Shown piece by piece: positions 1 to 10,613 of a stretch of 64,000 bases of DNA. Position 1 is the stretch's first letter. Each line of letters starts with the position of its first letter. The position numbers and the translations under genes were made by a program. Below the pieces are notes generated by a model. That model had not been told where the DNA came from and did no database searches. It saw nothing but the letters and a program-made list of their open reading frames with translations. The stretch comes from Haematobia irritans. Taxonomy: Eukaryota; Arthropoda; Insecta; Diptera; Muscidae. The stretch is from contig NC_134398.1 in the NCBI RefSeq assembly GCF_050003625.1, positions 72,407,635 through 72,471,634 of the forward strand. Direction: 5' to 3'.

Positions 1-341
1 TAAACTTCTAATACATATATATCAAGCGATAAATCATAAATAAACTTTTGCGAAGTTTCCTTAAAATTGCTTCAGATTTAAATGTTTCCCATATTTTTTT
101 ACTAAAATTGTGTTCCACCCTAGTGCATTAGCCAACTTAAATTTTGAGTCTATAGATTTTGTAGAAGTCCATCAAATTCTGTGCAAATCGAGTGATACTT
201 AAATGTATGTATTTGGGGCATACCTTTATATATAGCCCCCAACACATTTGACGGATGATATGGTATCGAAAATTTAGATCTACAAAGTGGTGCAGGGTAT
301 AATATAGTCGGCCCGTCCGACTTTAGACTTTCCTTACTTGT
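1..341 (+). repeat. 3' part of a dispersed fly repeat (copy A flank)
   Basis: This stretch ends with GGGTATAATATAGTCGG...CCTTACTTGTTT, the kind of terminus seen on several dispersed repeats in this window. It is almost identical to 9,731-10,071. In both places the Polinton-like sequence begins straight after it, so the repeat was already joined to that element before the large duplication. I see no coding sequence in it. Confidence 0.6.
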
Positions 342-374
342 TTATTTTCCGTTGGTGGGTGTTGTTGTTTTCAT

Positions 375-635
375 TCTCATTGATTACTATACCCATACCC
401 TTCTTTAAGGGTTTTAGGTAAAGGCCTTTACCAGTGCCACACTCTCCATTGCACGGTTATGACGTACATTTTCCTCTAGTTGTTGCTTAGCATTTTTGGC
501 AGAGTTAACTGCTTTGGCTATGGATGCACCACATGACGCCAACGCACCTACAGCACTGAGTGCTGTTAAAATTGGTATCGTGCTTATTTTTGTATGGGCA
601 GGCATAAGAACATATATTGTTTTTATTTGTGTCAA
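375..635 (-). pseudogene. pX-like small membrane protein of a Polinton (copy A)
   Basis: A 73-codon frame starts at 635, or more likely at the internal Met near 605. It has a hydrophobic Ala/Gly/Ser/Leu-rich stretch (residues ~19-42) followed by a charged segment with the conserved-looking RHNRAMESVAL. Polintons and related adenovirus-like elements carry a small membrane-active pX protein with this plan, ending in a basic, Gly/Tyr-rich tail. That tail is present here but one frame away (GKGLYLKPLKKGMGI, about 380-427), so the gene has a one-base frameshift near its end. It is divergent from the ATPase relic on the other strand. The assignment rests on architecture and remembered family motifs; no search was run. 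Confidence 0.6.
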
Positions 636-647
636 TCATACACACGA

Positions 648-884
648 ATTCCAAAACATTTAGTACGAGATAATGCAAATTTTAACATTATATTCAAACA
701 AGATGAAATGAATTTAAAACATGTTTACGATGATAATGTTCTAAGTGACATGACATACGATAAATTTAAATAATTATGTCACGAATGTTGGAAAGAAAAG
801 TATCAATTTTTAACAATATGTAAGGATAACGAAATTAATGATGGACGATATAGAAAAGGTTTCGATACATATATTCAAGTTTAG
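648..884 (+). pseudogene. C-terminal fragment of a Polinton packaging ATPase (copy A)
   Basis: A 79-codon reading is open apart from one TAA at 771-773. It includes HLVRDNANF, IIFKQDEMNLKHVYDD, LCHECWKEKYQFL and GRYRKGFDTYI, and ends at TAG 882-884. These match my recollection of the C-terminal end of the FtsK/HerA-type genome-packaging ATPase of insect Polintons. The Walker motifs would lie upstream and are absent, because sequence before 648 is the divergent pX-like gene. The fragment adds a virion-assembly component beside the polymerase and integrase. The frame is too short to have been flagged by simple ORF calling because of the stop. Confidence 0.6.
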
Positions 885-885
885 T

Positions 886-1695
886 AATGAAAAGCAATTC
901 ATTTAAAACAAACTTAATAATGGACATGGTGAAATCGAACTTAATACCCAGCTTGAAAGTTCTTTTAAACCGCTGACAGTTCCACCGAATAAATTTCTTA
1001 AGTTATCACATGAAACGAAACCCAATCATTTCGCAGGGAAACTAACAAAGAAGGAAATTAAATTAGAGGAAAATGAAAAGTTAACAACACCCGTGAAAAA
1101 CACAAAAGTCGAAAAGGATGATGATGATAATAATGATAATTTCTATTCACAATCGGAAGATGAGGATATTTTGTATGACCTGAACACCTTACAAAACAAT
1201 AAAAAAGCTGGATACATGTTTTGGACCACATAAAGATAGCGATGGCGTTTGGAAGTTCGGAAATAGTGGCCTTCAATTGACCGATGATAAAATTATAATA
1301 GGAAATCAAAGATGGGGTCGCACTCCGGGTCTATTTGAACTTCTTTTTTATAAAAATCCCCAGAATTATGATAAATCAGAATTGGAAATCTATAAGAAAA
1401 TATTGATAAATACGAATGCCCATAAAAGAGATTACATGTCCGAGGGAAAAATTAAAGCAAGCAAGGGTTTAAAATACACCAATATTATAAAGAATTTATT
1501 TCAATCTACTCACGTGGGTGATGGATTAATGAGTGTAAACATGCGACCCCCAAACTATACATATTGGGATGACCCCAATGAATTGATTTATCGTCTCAAG
1601 CTGTTGATTGCATCTCAAAATGCAGGTCATAATAACCAAATAATGAAATAGTATCAATTATAGAGGAGCTAAGAGAAGCAAATATAATTTACTAA
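886..1695 (+). pseudogene. Conserved Polinton-associated protein (DUF8207-like), copy A
   Basis: The first part (886-1230) is a charged region with a Lys/Glu-rich tract and an acidic KDDDDNNDNFYSQSEDEDI segment, with an in-frame TAA at 904-906. After a frameshift near 1,200-1,210 the frame continues as LDTCFGPHKDSDGVWKFGNS and then the open stretch 1,277-1,651, with GNQRWGRTPGLFELLF, INTNAHKRDY and KGLKYTNIIKNLF. A second frameshift near 1,645 leads to a short tail ending at 1,695. Proteins with the TPGL(F/Y)ELLF...NAHKR pattern occur in insect genomes beside the same integrase and polymerase; I recall them as DUF8207. Biochemical function is unknown to me. Confidence is good for the family, lower for the domain name. 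Confidence 0.55.
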
Positions 1696-1722
1696 CAATT
1701 GTTTGGGAATTTTATTATCAAG

Positions 1723-2061
1723 ATGAGTGTCGACAAGTTCGGACACTTCTCAGACTCAGAAATTCTACGAAGAAATGCTCAAAAAATTTTGGGAATTACT
1801 TTTGACCGGTATTATAACGATATACAAACTAAAAAAATTAAAAATTTGGGTGCACCAACAGAAGATCGAGACGCAGTCAAGAAAGCTTACTTACAAGCAC
1901 AAATCACGCGCTCACAAGAAATATTCAAAAAAGAGTTAAGCGTTGAATTTTACAAAACGCAGGAGCAGATTTCGGAATTGAAAACTTCACTAGCAAACAT
2001 TTTCGACGCTATGAGTAAATTGTATATCTCGCCAACATTCATTTACAATAAACACGAATGA
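1723..2061 (+). CDS. Small MSVDKFG-type protein, possibly structural (copy A)
   Basis: An open frame of 113 codons runs from the ATG at 1,723; an upstream in-frame ATG at 1,699 is possible. It begins MSVDKFGHF and contains DIQTKKIKNLGAPTEDRDAV near residues 35-55. That stretch resembles the repeated 'F-D-I-x-x-K-K-L-x-N-x-G-x-P-x-x-x-x-D-A-V' pattern of phage tail-fibre-like proteins and of small proteins in insect Polinton-type elements. The rest (residues ~60-113) is predicted helical, with Gln/Glu/Lys-rich heptads. Its TGA stop overlaps the integrase ATG (ATGA, 2,058-2,061). It is intact in copy A but frameshifted in copy B. A structural role is inference. Confidence 0.5.
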   Translation: MSVDKFGHFSDSEILRRNAQKILGITFDRYYNDIQTKKIKNLGAPTEDRDAVKKAYLQAQITRSQEIFKKELSVEFYKTQEQISELKTSLANIFDAMSKLYISPTFIYNKHE

Positions 2062-2162
2062 TCATGGAGAGAAGAGGTTTCGTAAATGAAATTCATTCTC
2101 AAGTGCGAAAAAACTATCCTCGTCGTAGAGTCATAATGAAAGGGATTGATGATTTGTGGCAG

Positions 2163-3178
2163 CATTAGCGTAGCTAGACAATTTTCCTAGGGGGGGCTAT
2201 AGCCCCCCTAGCTAAAAATTTATAGACTGAACTTATAGGTTCAATTATTGTTTTATTTCATAAAAAAGAATACAAAAATAGACATCAAAATAATATATAA
2301 TAAAGCAACTAAAATGGTACAAATTATTCAAATTTTGCCACAAAAAATGCTAAATCCATTATAGAAAAATCGATAATTTTTGAAAATATTCAAACAAGCG
2401 TTAGAATGCATTAAAAATCATAAAAAATATAAAAATTTTTATAAATTAATGTTTCTTGAAGCTCGAGGTCTTTATAAATATTTATATAATTCTAACAAAA
2501 GTTCGACCAAAAATCAAAAAAAAAACGAATAAATAAAAATTATTTATTTGGGAAAATATCACACAACGATATGGATCACACCGCAAAAAGTGATGCAAAT
2601 TTATTGCAACGGCTGTTGAAACGGCGGACATTCGTTCTATGACGAGTTCCTATTACATCGCTTTTCCGCCAATTTTGCACCACTTCCGGACCCAAAAAGA
2701 ACATTTTCACTTCTTTTTTGGCGACGCTTTTTTGCAGCATTATTAAGATATTACTTTATGAAAGAAAGCTTTACAGCCTGTTTATGTATGTGGAATGAGC
2801 TCTGTGGATCGACTAAAATGGAAACAAACAGCTGAATTTATAACCAAAAAACAGCTGTTTCTATGCATTTCAGTCGATCGATTGAACTCGTTCGACATAC
2901 AGAAACAGGCTGTTAGTTATTCAACTAAACCATAAGTTCAATCACAGCTCGATTTCATAAATATCAGACTTCAAACATTTCCATCGCCAACTGCTACCAC
3001 AACCCAAGTAATTCGATTGTGCATGAAAGTCTTTAGCGGAACTTTGTGCGGTTGTATATACTTGTTTAATTTTTATAAAAATGTAAAATCGTAAATAAGT
3101 TTTCAAATTCTGGGGGGGGGGGCTAAATTTTTTCTGGGGGGTCTAAGCCCCCTCCCCAGAGGCCTTCCTACGCTTATG
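2163..3178. mobile_element. hAT-like non-autonomous element in the integrase gene (copy A)
   Basis: The termini are CATTAGCGTAG at 2,163 and its imperfect inverse CTACGCTTATG ending at 3,178 (10 of 11 matching). The element is flanked by the perfect 8-bp direct repeat TGTGGCAG (2,155-2,162 and 3,179-3,186). Eight-base duplications and short TIRs are hallmarks of hAT transposons. Removing element and one repeat restores the integrase reading. Inside are GC palindromic clusters near each end (GGGGGGGCTATAGCCCCCC near 2,190), a Harbinger-like MITE (2,774-2,912) and a block shared in inverted orientation with the MITE at 29,847. No transposase frame is visible. Confidence 0.85.
2774..2912. mobile_element. 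Harbinger-like palindromic MITE nested in the hAT element
   Basis: Two arms of about 60 bp are inverted copies of each other, beginning CAGCCTGTTTATGTATGT and ending with ACATACAGAAACAGGCTG. The 3-bp repeat TTA flanks it (2,771-2,773 and 2,913-2,915), the target size typical of PIF/Harbinger. The same MITE recurs at 5,046-5,184 and 12,496-12,634 as part of the larger duplications. Confidence 0.65.
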
Positions 3179-3646
3179 TGTGGCAGGCGGATTTAGTCGA
3201 AATGGGAAAATATGCTAGAAAAAATAGCGGATATACATTTTTGCTGACAGTTATCGATACGTTTTCCAAATATGCCTGGGCTAAAGCAACAAAAACTAAA
3301 AATGCAAATGATGTCACGGCGGCGTTTCATAAAATATTGAAAGAAGGAAGAATGCCCAAGAACTTGCAAACACATGATGGAAAAGAGTTTTTCAATAAAG
3401 ATCTTGGAAAGCTAATGGAATACACACCTTTGACTGGAGTTGTTCGAAAAATTATTTAAAAAACAAAAATCTTTTTTTTTTGTTTTATTGCTATTAAATT
3501 TTATTTTTATATACATTTTTTATTATGTTTATATTAATAAAACAAATTAAATACATTTTTTTTTCTTTTAATAAATAAATACATACAACAAAATATTTTT
3601 TTGGTATATTTTCAATGACTTAATTTTAACATTACTAAAGTTTTAT

Positions 3647-4846
3647 CAGACAAACCGGTCAAGATTCAAGTCATGTAAATCATTTATTGATGCCAAGTCA
3701 AGACTTTGAATATCATTCAAACTCTCCTCAAACACCATTGGATTTATTGACTCCCAGTTGGTTCCATTATGTTCCATTGCATGGTTTTCTTCTGCGATTG
3801 TATAGTGACCCATGCATAGGTTTTAATGCCATCTTCTCGAATTTTTCTTTTGTCGTCATTATAACTTAAAGTTATTTTATTATGTAATTCTATTTGTAAA
3901 CACTGTGTGTTTCTTTGATCTAAAAACTAGCATGTTGTCGCTTAAATTTTGTTTGTTAGAGAGACTTTTTTAAAATAGATTTTTTGACGCCCTTAGATTT
4001 TTTAATTTCCGAAGCACCCTCTACTTTCATAGAGTACATTTTCGGTTTCAACCCTATGAATTCCGTCATTATTCTCCCCGAATTCTCATCTTTCATCATT
4101 CCAATAACTTTGTTATTTTCTATAGGGAAGTTGAACCTATTATTTAGAGGCAAGTCGGATGTATCAAATCTTGCTTTAATGTCATCCACCGTCATCTCTT
4201 CATAAAAGTCCCTACCTAAGAATTCGAGGACCATTGAATCAGTGTCTGTATATGCTAACGACACATCATCGCCGAATTTTTCTTTCAGAAACTCATAATA
4301 AAAGTTGTACATAAAATGTTTTGAAATTTCTAAAATCGCAAAGCCCATTTGTATTGGTTTATCGTAGATAATTTCCTCCTTATTCATTTGAATAGCAACC
4401 ATATTTTCCCCGAAATGAATTAAACTATTGAAATTCGGTCTGGAAATCAATTTCACTGCGCTATTCCTATTTCCAACTGTTTCCCATACTTTGACAATTC
4501 TAACGTCCGTCCGTTTTTCGACATTTTCCATCGTCTTGCCATAAATTGCATTATTTAATAATTTGAAAAAATCTTTCTCAAATGCAATGTCGGTTCTGGC
4601 TCTATGCCCATTATTTATTTCAAACCCAAATCTATACATTGCTGTAGATTTCTATAATGAATGACATAGTTTTTCTTGTCTTCGAAATCTGCTATCAATT
4701 TCTTAAATTTGGAACCGGGGGGAAACTTGTTCTCAGGACAGGGAGGAAAATCATTTAAATAATCGTGAACTTCTTTGGGGCAAGAAAGGTCAACCTAAAG
4801 GAAATAGCAGTCGTTCGAATTGGCTGACAATTTTGATATTTTATCT
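3647..4846 (-). pseudogene. Duplicated C-terminal part of the Polinton polymerase (unit 1, copy A)
   Basis: This is the first unit's copy of the polymerase palm and C-terminus. The longest open stretch (4,639-3,956) has motif B (KLLNNAIYGKTMEN) and motif C (YTDTDSM). Downstream, in shifted frames, are the C-terminal segments DDKRKIREDGIKTYAWGHY (about 3,850-3,800) and DLASINDLHDLNLDRFV, ending at TGA 3,649-3,647. It lacks the exonuclease and motif A because the duplication junction at 4,846 cuts it off, so it has no start. It differs from unit 2 at a few bases, for example Lys versus Asn before DENSGRI. Confidence 0.85.
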
Positions 4847-5457
4847 ATCACACCGCAAAAAGTGATGCAAATTTATTGCAACGGCTGTTGAAACGGCGGA
4901 CATTCGTTCTATGACGAGTTCCTATTACATCGCTTTTCCGCCAATTTTGCACCACTTCCGGACCCAAAAAGAACATTTTCACTTCTTTTTTGGCGACGCT
5001 TTTTTGCAGCATTATTAAGATATTACTTTATGAAAGAAAGCTTTACAGCCTGTTTATGTATGTGGAATGAGCTCTGTGGATCGACTAAAATGGAAACAAA
5101 CAGCTGAATTTATAACCAAAAAACAGCTGTTTCTATGCATTTCAGTCGATCGATTGAACTCGTTCGACATACAGAAACAGGCTGTTAGTTATACAACTAA
5201 ACCATAAGTTCAATCACAGCTCGATTTCATAAATATCAGACTTCAAACATTTCCATCGCCAACTGCTACCACAACCCAAGTAATTCGATTGTGCATGAAA
5301 GTCTTTAGCGGAACTTTTTGCGGTTGTATATACTTGTTTAATTTTTATAAAAATGTAAAATCGTAAATAAGTTTTCAAATTCTGGGGGGGGGGCTAAATT
5401 TTTTCTGGGGGGTCTAAGCCCCCTCCCCAGAGGCCTTCCTACGCTTATGTGTGGCAG

Positions 5458-5731
5458 GCGGATTTAGTCGAAATGGGAAAATATGCTAGAAAAAAATAGC
5501 GGATATACATTTTTGCTGACAGTTATCGATACGTTTTCCAAATATGCCTGGGCTAAAGCAACAAAAACTAAAAATGCAAATGATGTCACGGCGGCGTTTC
5601 ATAAAATATTGAAAGAAGGAAGAATGCCCAAGAACTTGCAAACACATGATGGAAAAGAGTTTTACAATAAAGATCTTGGAAAGCTAATGGAATACACACC
5701 TTTGACTGGAGTTGTTCGAAAAATTATTTAA
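5458..5731 (+). pseudogene. Duplicated second half of the integrase (unit 2, copy A)
   Basis: This repeats the integrase core from ADLVEM to the C-terminal scrap, preceded by the right end of the hAT element (to 5,449) and the TGTGGCAG repeat (5,450-5,457). An extra A in the poly-A run before NSGYTF shifts the frame, so only the part after about 5,483 is open. The start of the gene is not present in this unit. Integrase motifs TVIDTFSKYAWA and THDGKEFYN are still readable. Confidence 0.8.
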
Positions 5732-5919
5732 AAAACAAAAATCTTTTTTTTTTTGTTTTATTGCTATTAAATTTTATTTTTATATACATTTTTTATTATG
5801 TTTATATTAATAAATAACAATTTAAATACATTTTTTTTCTTTTAATAAATAAATACATACAACAAAATATTTTTTTGGTATATTTTCAATGACTTAATTT
5901 TAACATTACTAAAGTTTTA

Positions 5920-8900
5920 TCAGACAAACCGGTCAAGATTCAAGTCATGTAAATCATTTATTGATGCCAAGTCAAGACTTTGAATATCATTCAAACTCTC
6001 CTCAAACACCATTGGATTTATTGACTCCCAGTTGGTTCCATTATGTTCCATTGCATGGTTTTCTTCTGCGATTGTATAGTGACCCATGCATAGGTTTTAA
6101 TGCCATCTTCTCGAATTTTTCTTTTGTCGTCATTATAACTTAAAGTTATTTTATTATGTAATTCTATTTGTAAACACTGTGTGTTTCTTTGATCTAAAAA
6201 CTAGCATGTTGTCGCTTAAATTTTGTTTGTTAGAGAGACTTTTTTAAAATAGATTTTTTGACGCCCTTAGATTTTTTAATTTCCGAAGCACCCTCTACTT
6301 TCATAGAGTACATTTTCGGTTTCAACCCTATGAATTCCGTCATTATTCTCCCCGAATTCTCATCATTCATCATTCCAATAACTTTGTTATTTTCTATAGG
6401 GAAGTTGAACCTATTATTTAGAGGCAAGTCGGATGTATCAAATCTTGCTTTAATGTCATCCACCGTCATCTCTTCATAAAAGTCCCTACCTAAGAATTCG
6501 AGGACCATTGAATCAGTGTCTGTATATGCTAACGACACATCATCGCCGAATTTTTCTTTCAGAAACTCATAATAAAAGTTGTACATAAAATGTTTTGAAA
6601 TTTCTAAAATCGCAAAGCCCATTTGTATTGGTTTATCGTAGATAATTTCCTCCTTATTCATTTGAATAGCAACCATATTTTCCCCGAAATGAATTAAACT
6701 ATTGAAATTCGGTCTGGAAATCAATTTCACTGCGCTATTCCTATTTCCAACTGTTTCCCATACTTTGACAATTCTAACGTCCGTCCGTTTTTCGACATTT
6801 TCCATCGTCTTGCCATAAATTGCATTATTTAATAATTTGAAAAAATCTTTCTCAAATGCAATGTCGGTTCTGGCTCTATGCCCATTATTTATTTCAAACC
6901 CAAATCTATACATTGCTGTAGATTTCTATAATGAATGACATAGTTTTTCTTGTCTTCGAAATCTGCTATCAATTTCTTAAATTTGGAACCGGGGGGAAAC
7001 TTGTTCTCAGGACAGGGAGGAAAATCATTTAAATAATCGTGAACTTCTTTGGGGCAAGAAAGGTCAACCTAAAGGAAATAGCAGTCGTTCGAATTGGCTG
7101 ACAATTTTGATATTTTATCTAGGTAAAACTTCATGAGGAATTCTTCACTACCCGTAACCCACTTGAAATCTTTTTGGGGGAGGTACTGAGACATAGCATA
7201 TCCATACAGATTATTCGCGTCAATGTATAAAAGCATACACAATAGCTCATCCTTTATATAATTCGCCATATATTTATTATTGGCGCGAACATACCTTTTG
7301 CTACACTGCACTATACCACCCCTAACCCCCCTCATGCAGAAATTATGCATCTCTCTATCTAGTAAAAGATCTAATTCTGTTGTCTTCGTAATACATTTCA
7401 GCATTGCTTCCCAAGAAAGGCCAGGGACAGTGAAATAATGACAAGGGTCAAGACCATGTATATTCCTACATAATTTTCGGAAATTCTCAAACACATCGGC
7501 TAAAAGGAGAACGCCTGTGATCAGATATAATTGCATATATTCTTTAAGTGACTCACACCCCATGGTGCTACACACATTTTGAGCGTGTGTGTAGAACACG
7601 GTGTGTCAGTAAATGTGTTATGAAAATCTTCTATGGATAGAAGTTTTTCATCATCTAATCTACTATGACTTGATAAATAGTCATAGCAAAAAACACCTTT
7701 CCTTTTCATCAAATCGAAATTGGCGGGGAAGTGTTCTTTCACATTTAGTAAGGCATCGTCGGGCAAATTACGGGCAAGTGTATCCAAACTTGCTGACATA
7801 AATTTGAAACTGTCTAAAAACCTCATCTCTAATATTTTTCGATTACCCATGGGAATGATGTGTGACATCGAAATATATGTCTCCTTATTCTGGGCAATAA
7901 CCGAAGTTGTACGCTCAAAGTCTGCCAAGTCTTTGATAAAAAGATGTGTCATATTTTGAAAAATTATGGAAGAAAATTGGTATGAACTTTGCTATTTGGT
8001 ATTGTAGGTTGCAGCTGTTGGGTGCTGGTCCCCTATATTTGCCTGTGAGATGGCAGTGATCTCTAACCTTTTTTTCAATACGTGTGTTAATTTCACGTTG
8101 GCAAATGTGACAATCTTTCGCTTTTAAAAATTCTCTAACCTCTAAGGGCGTCAATCTGTCCATTGGTTTGATGATATTTAGACGATCATAGATCGTCTTA
8201 CAGTCCGCAATTAAATCCTCTTAGAATTTTTTGGAAGCATCTACACCCATATACTTTCTTAAAATATTTTGACTACTATCGTAACTACATATAATTTTGT
8301 AACTATATGCACATGACACATGTTTTTTCAAAGATGTAGTCTTTGAAGTATTGTCACTTTGCTCGCTACTGTCCTCTAAAATACACTCAAAGTCTGCATA
8401 CACTGCATGCGAAACCGTGAGCTCGCGCTTGAAATTATTGAATATCAATTTCTGTCTATGTTTGTCCGGCATTGACCTCTTTACCTTTTGACATTTTTGT
8501 TGATGCTCATACAGTTTGTTTCGCGAATTAAAATGACGTATGCATAGATCACACACATAAATACGTCCTTTATGCTTCCGTTTCTGCTTACCCAAGAGTC
8601 TGGAAGAAGAACAAAAATCTCAATAAATGGTTTGATGGAAAAATTAAAAATATGCAAAATTACCTTGATATGCTCGTTACGAGAATATAATGGGATTTTT
8701 CTCCTTCGGTTAGCAGCAGCAAATTTATATGGGCTGATTTTACATTGGCAGTTTTAAAATAGGGGCCGACAATGACTCCATTTACATAACCATACACATT
8801 TACGCTGATATCGGGATTCTGATCTTCAAATTGCCTTATATGGTGTGTAGCCAATGGGAATTGTAGATTATTAAAATTCAAAACTTTCCCATTTTCCAAA

Positions 8901-9213
8901 TGTATAACATTGTTAGTGATGTCAACATCATAGGAACTTGTCGCAGCTCTATTTATATTTGGCATACCACCGACACCAGCTTTCATATACCATTTGAAGC
9001 AGTAGTCATCAGTGTTTTTTATGTTCACACATGCTAGTTTTCTTCGTAAAGCCATGGGTGTAGGTATGTATGACGAGCCACTGATAAGGTTTACCCGGTT
9101 CACATTAATGTCTAGCCTAGCAATCTTACTCAATGCCCAACCTGAATCTCTTTCCTGAAATTCTGACATTTTGTTGAGAATGCTATCAAACTGGGCCTCA
9201 AACAGTTTTTCAA
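5920..9213 (-). pseudogene. Polinton type-B DNA polymerase with intron (copy A)
   Basis: Reading down the minus strand: an N-terminal conserved domain (9,169-8,664; CFKWYMKAG, VGPYFKTANVK, HINLLLLT), a 64-bp GT-AG intron (8,663-8,600), a C2H2 finger (YVCDLCIRH...H..C), Exo I (YADFECILE), an endonuclease-VII-like insertion (DHCHLTGKYRG...SCN), Exo II (HNFSKYD), the Exo III region, motif A (IDANNLYGYAM), motif B (NNAIYGKTMEN), motif C (YTDTDSM) and the C-terminal tail. Protein-primed PolB of Polintons replicates the linear element. Lesions: 5' truncation at 9,213, L-to-stop near 8,221, frameshift at Exo II, a 10-bp deletion near 7,592, a TAG stop near 7,070 and Exo III Asp changed to Gly (YLITGVLL). 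It is a pseudogene. Confidence 0.85.
8600..8663 (-). other. Spliceosomal intron in the polymerase gene (copy A)
   Basis: On the minus strand, exon ...ATATCAAG is followed by GTAATTTTG and ends with TTCTTCCAG before ACTCTTGGG. Splicing joins SISR to LLGKQK in one frame. The intron contains stops. The same intron occurs at the same codon in copies B (64 bp) and C (76 bp). Confidence 0.8.
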
Positions 9214-10071
9214 TATCAACCGATCTTCCTCAAATTCCGTACATCCGAATATTTTATGAGTCTCGAAAAACTTGCAAAATATCAGCCAAATCGGTTTAGA
9301 TTTAGATATAGCTCCCATATATAGCTTCCGCCCGATTTACACTCAAATGACCACAGAGGCCAACTTTTTGCTCCGAATTAGTTGAAATTTTGCACAGGGA
9401 GTAGAATTAGCATTGTAGCTATGTGTGCTAAATTTGGTTGAAATCGGTTCAGATTTAGATATAGCTCCCATATATAGCTTTCGCCCGATTTACACTCATA
9501 TGACCACAGAGGCCAATTTTTAACTCCGATTTAGTTGAAATTTTGCACACGGAGTAGAATTAGCATTGTAGCTATGCGTGCCAAATTTGGTTGACATCGG
9601 TTCGGATTTAGATATAGCTCCCATATATATGTTTTTCTGATTTCGACAAAAATGGTCAAAATACCAACATTTTCCTTGTTAAATCGTCACTGCTTAGTCG
9701 AAAAGTTGTAAAAATGACTCTAATTTTCCTAAACTTCTAATACATATATATCAAGCGATAAATCATAAATAAACTTTTGCGAAGTTTCCTTAAAATTGCT
9801 TCAGATTTAAATGTTTCCCATATTTTTTTACTAAAATTGTGTTCCACCCTAGTGCATTAGCCAACTTAAATTTTGAGTCTATAGATTTTGTAGAAGTCTA
9901 TCAAATTCTGTGCAAATCGAGTGATACTTAAATGTATGTATTTGGGGCATACCTTTATATATAGCCCCCAACACATTTGACGGATGATATGGTATCGAAA
10001 ATTTAGATCTACAAAGTGGTGCAGGGTATAATATAGTCGGCCCGTCCGACTTTAGACTTTCCTTACTTGTT
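9214..10071 (+). repeat. Dispersed fly repeat between copies A and B
   Basis: It contains three imperfect tandem subunits with TTTAGATATAGCTCCCATAT and CCCGATTTACACTCA(A/T)ATGACC (about 9,290-9,630) and the same right end as 1-341 (CCTTACTTGTTT at about 10,065). It directly abuts the truncated polymerase of copy A on the left and the pX-like gene of copy B on the right. The A/B duplication breakpoint therefore lies inside or at the edge of this repeat. Confidence 0.6.
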
Positions 10072-10103
10072 TATTTTCCGTTGGTGGGTGTTGTTGTTTT
10101 CAT

Positions 10104-10364
10104 TCTCATTGATTACTATACCCATACCCTACATTAAGGGTTTTAGGTAAAGGCCTTTACCAGTGCCACACTCTCCATTGCACGGTTATGACGTACATTT
10201 TCCTCTAGTTGTTGCTTAGCATTTTTGGCAGAGTTAACTGCTTTGGCTATGGATGCACCACATGACGCCAACGCACCTACAGCACTGAGTGCTGTTAAAA
10301 TTGGTATCGTGCTTATTTTTGTATGGGCAGGCATAAGAACATATATTGTTTTTATTTGTGTCAA
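10104..10364 (-). pseudogene. pX-like small membrane protein (copy B)
   Basis: This is identical in protein sequence to the copy A gene over the 73 codons, with the same late frameshift. In copy B the out-of-frame basic tail also gains a stop (GKGLYLKPL followed by M and stop near 10,134), because CCTACATTAAGG replaces CCTTCTTTAAGG. So the tail decayed further here. Confidence 0.6.
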
Positions 10365-10376
10365 TCATACACACGA

Positions 10377-10612
10377 ATTCCAAAACATTTAGTACGAGAT
10401 AATGCAAATTTTAACATTATATTCAAACAAGATGAAATGAATTTAAAACATGTTTACGATGATAATGTTCTAAGTGACATGACATACGATAAATTTAAAT
10501 AATTATGTCACGAATGTTGGAAAGAAAAGTATCAATTTTAACAATATGTAAGGATAACGAAATTAATGATGAACGATATAGAAAAGGTTTCGATACATAT
10601 ATTCAAGTTTAG
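10377..10612 (+). pseudogene. C-terminal fragment of packaging ATPase (copy B)
   Basis: This is the equivalent of 648-884. It keeps HLVRDNANF, FKQDEMNLKHVYDD and GRYRKGFDTYI-like text (here with one substitution, GATGAACGA for GATGGACGA). It has the shared TAA, plus a one-base deletion in the T-run before ACAATATG that shifts the frame. The stop is TAG 10,610-10,612. Confidence 0.55.
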
Positions 10613-10613
10613 T

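Larger units (their letters stand above)
2058..3459 (+). pseudogene. Polinton retroviral-type integrase, split by a hAT insertion (copy A)
   Basis: Exonic parts are 2,058-2,162 and 3,187-3,459. The N-terminal piece has a VRKNYPRRR motif and GIDDLWQ. The second piece has ADLVEMGKYA, LLTVIDTFSKYAWA and NLQTHDGKEFFN, which is the integrase (rve) core with the first Asp in ADLVEM and the second in THDGKEF. After GKLM the frame jumps to a C-terminal scrap (EYTPLTGVVRKII), so the segment with the third catalytic Glu is deleted. A 1,016-bp hAT-like element interrupts the gene at WQ|AD with an 8-bp target duplication. The enzyme would insert the linear element into DNA; this copy cannot work. The start is the ATG overlapping the upstream stop. 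Confidence 0.8.
2575..7120. repeat. 2.27-kb tandem duplication inside copy A
   Basis: Unit 1 is about 2,575-4,846 and unit 2 about 4,847-7,120. The junction reads ...TTTTATCTATCACACCGC, where polymerase sequence runs directly into the interior of the hAT element. Each unit holds the right part of the hAT element, the second half of the integrase, and the palm/C-terminal part of the polymerase. Unit 2 shares with copy B an extra A in the integrase poly-A tract and the TAATAAATAACAATTTAAAT spacer, whereas unit 1 differs. Confidence 0.9.

Noticed and set aside
1277..1651. Treating this open frame as a complete gene
   Set aside because: The reading clearly continues upstream in shifted frames (FGPHKDSDGVWKFGNS and the acidic tract), so it is the C-terminal part of a broken gene.
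3984..4205. 73-codon plus-strand frames (also 6,258-6,479) opposite the polymerase
   Set aside because: They are shadows of the conserved palm sequence on the minus strand.
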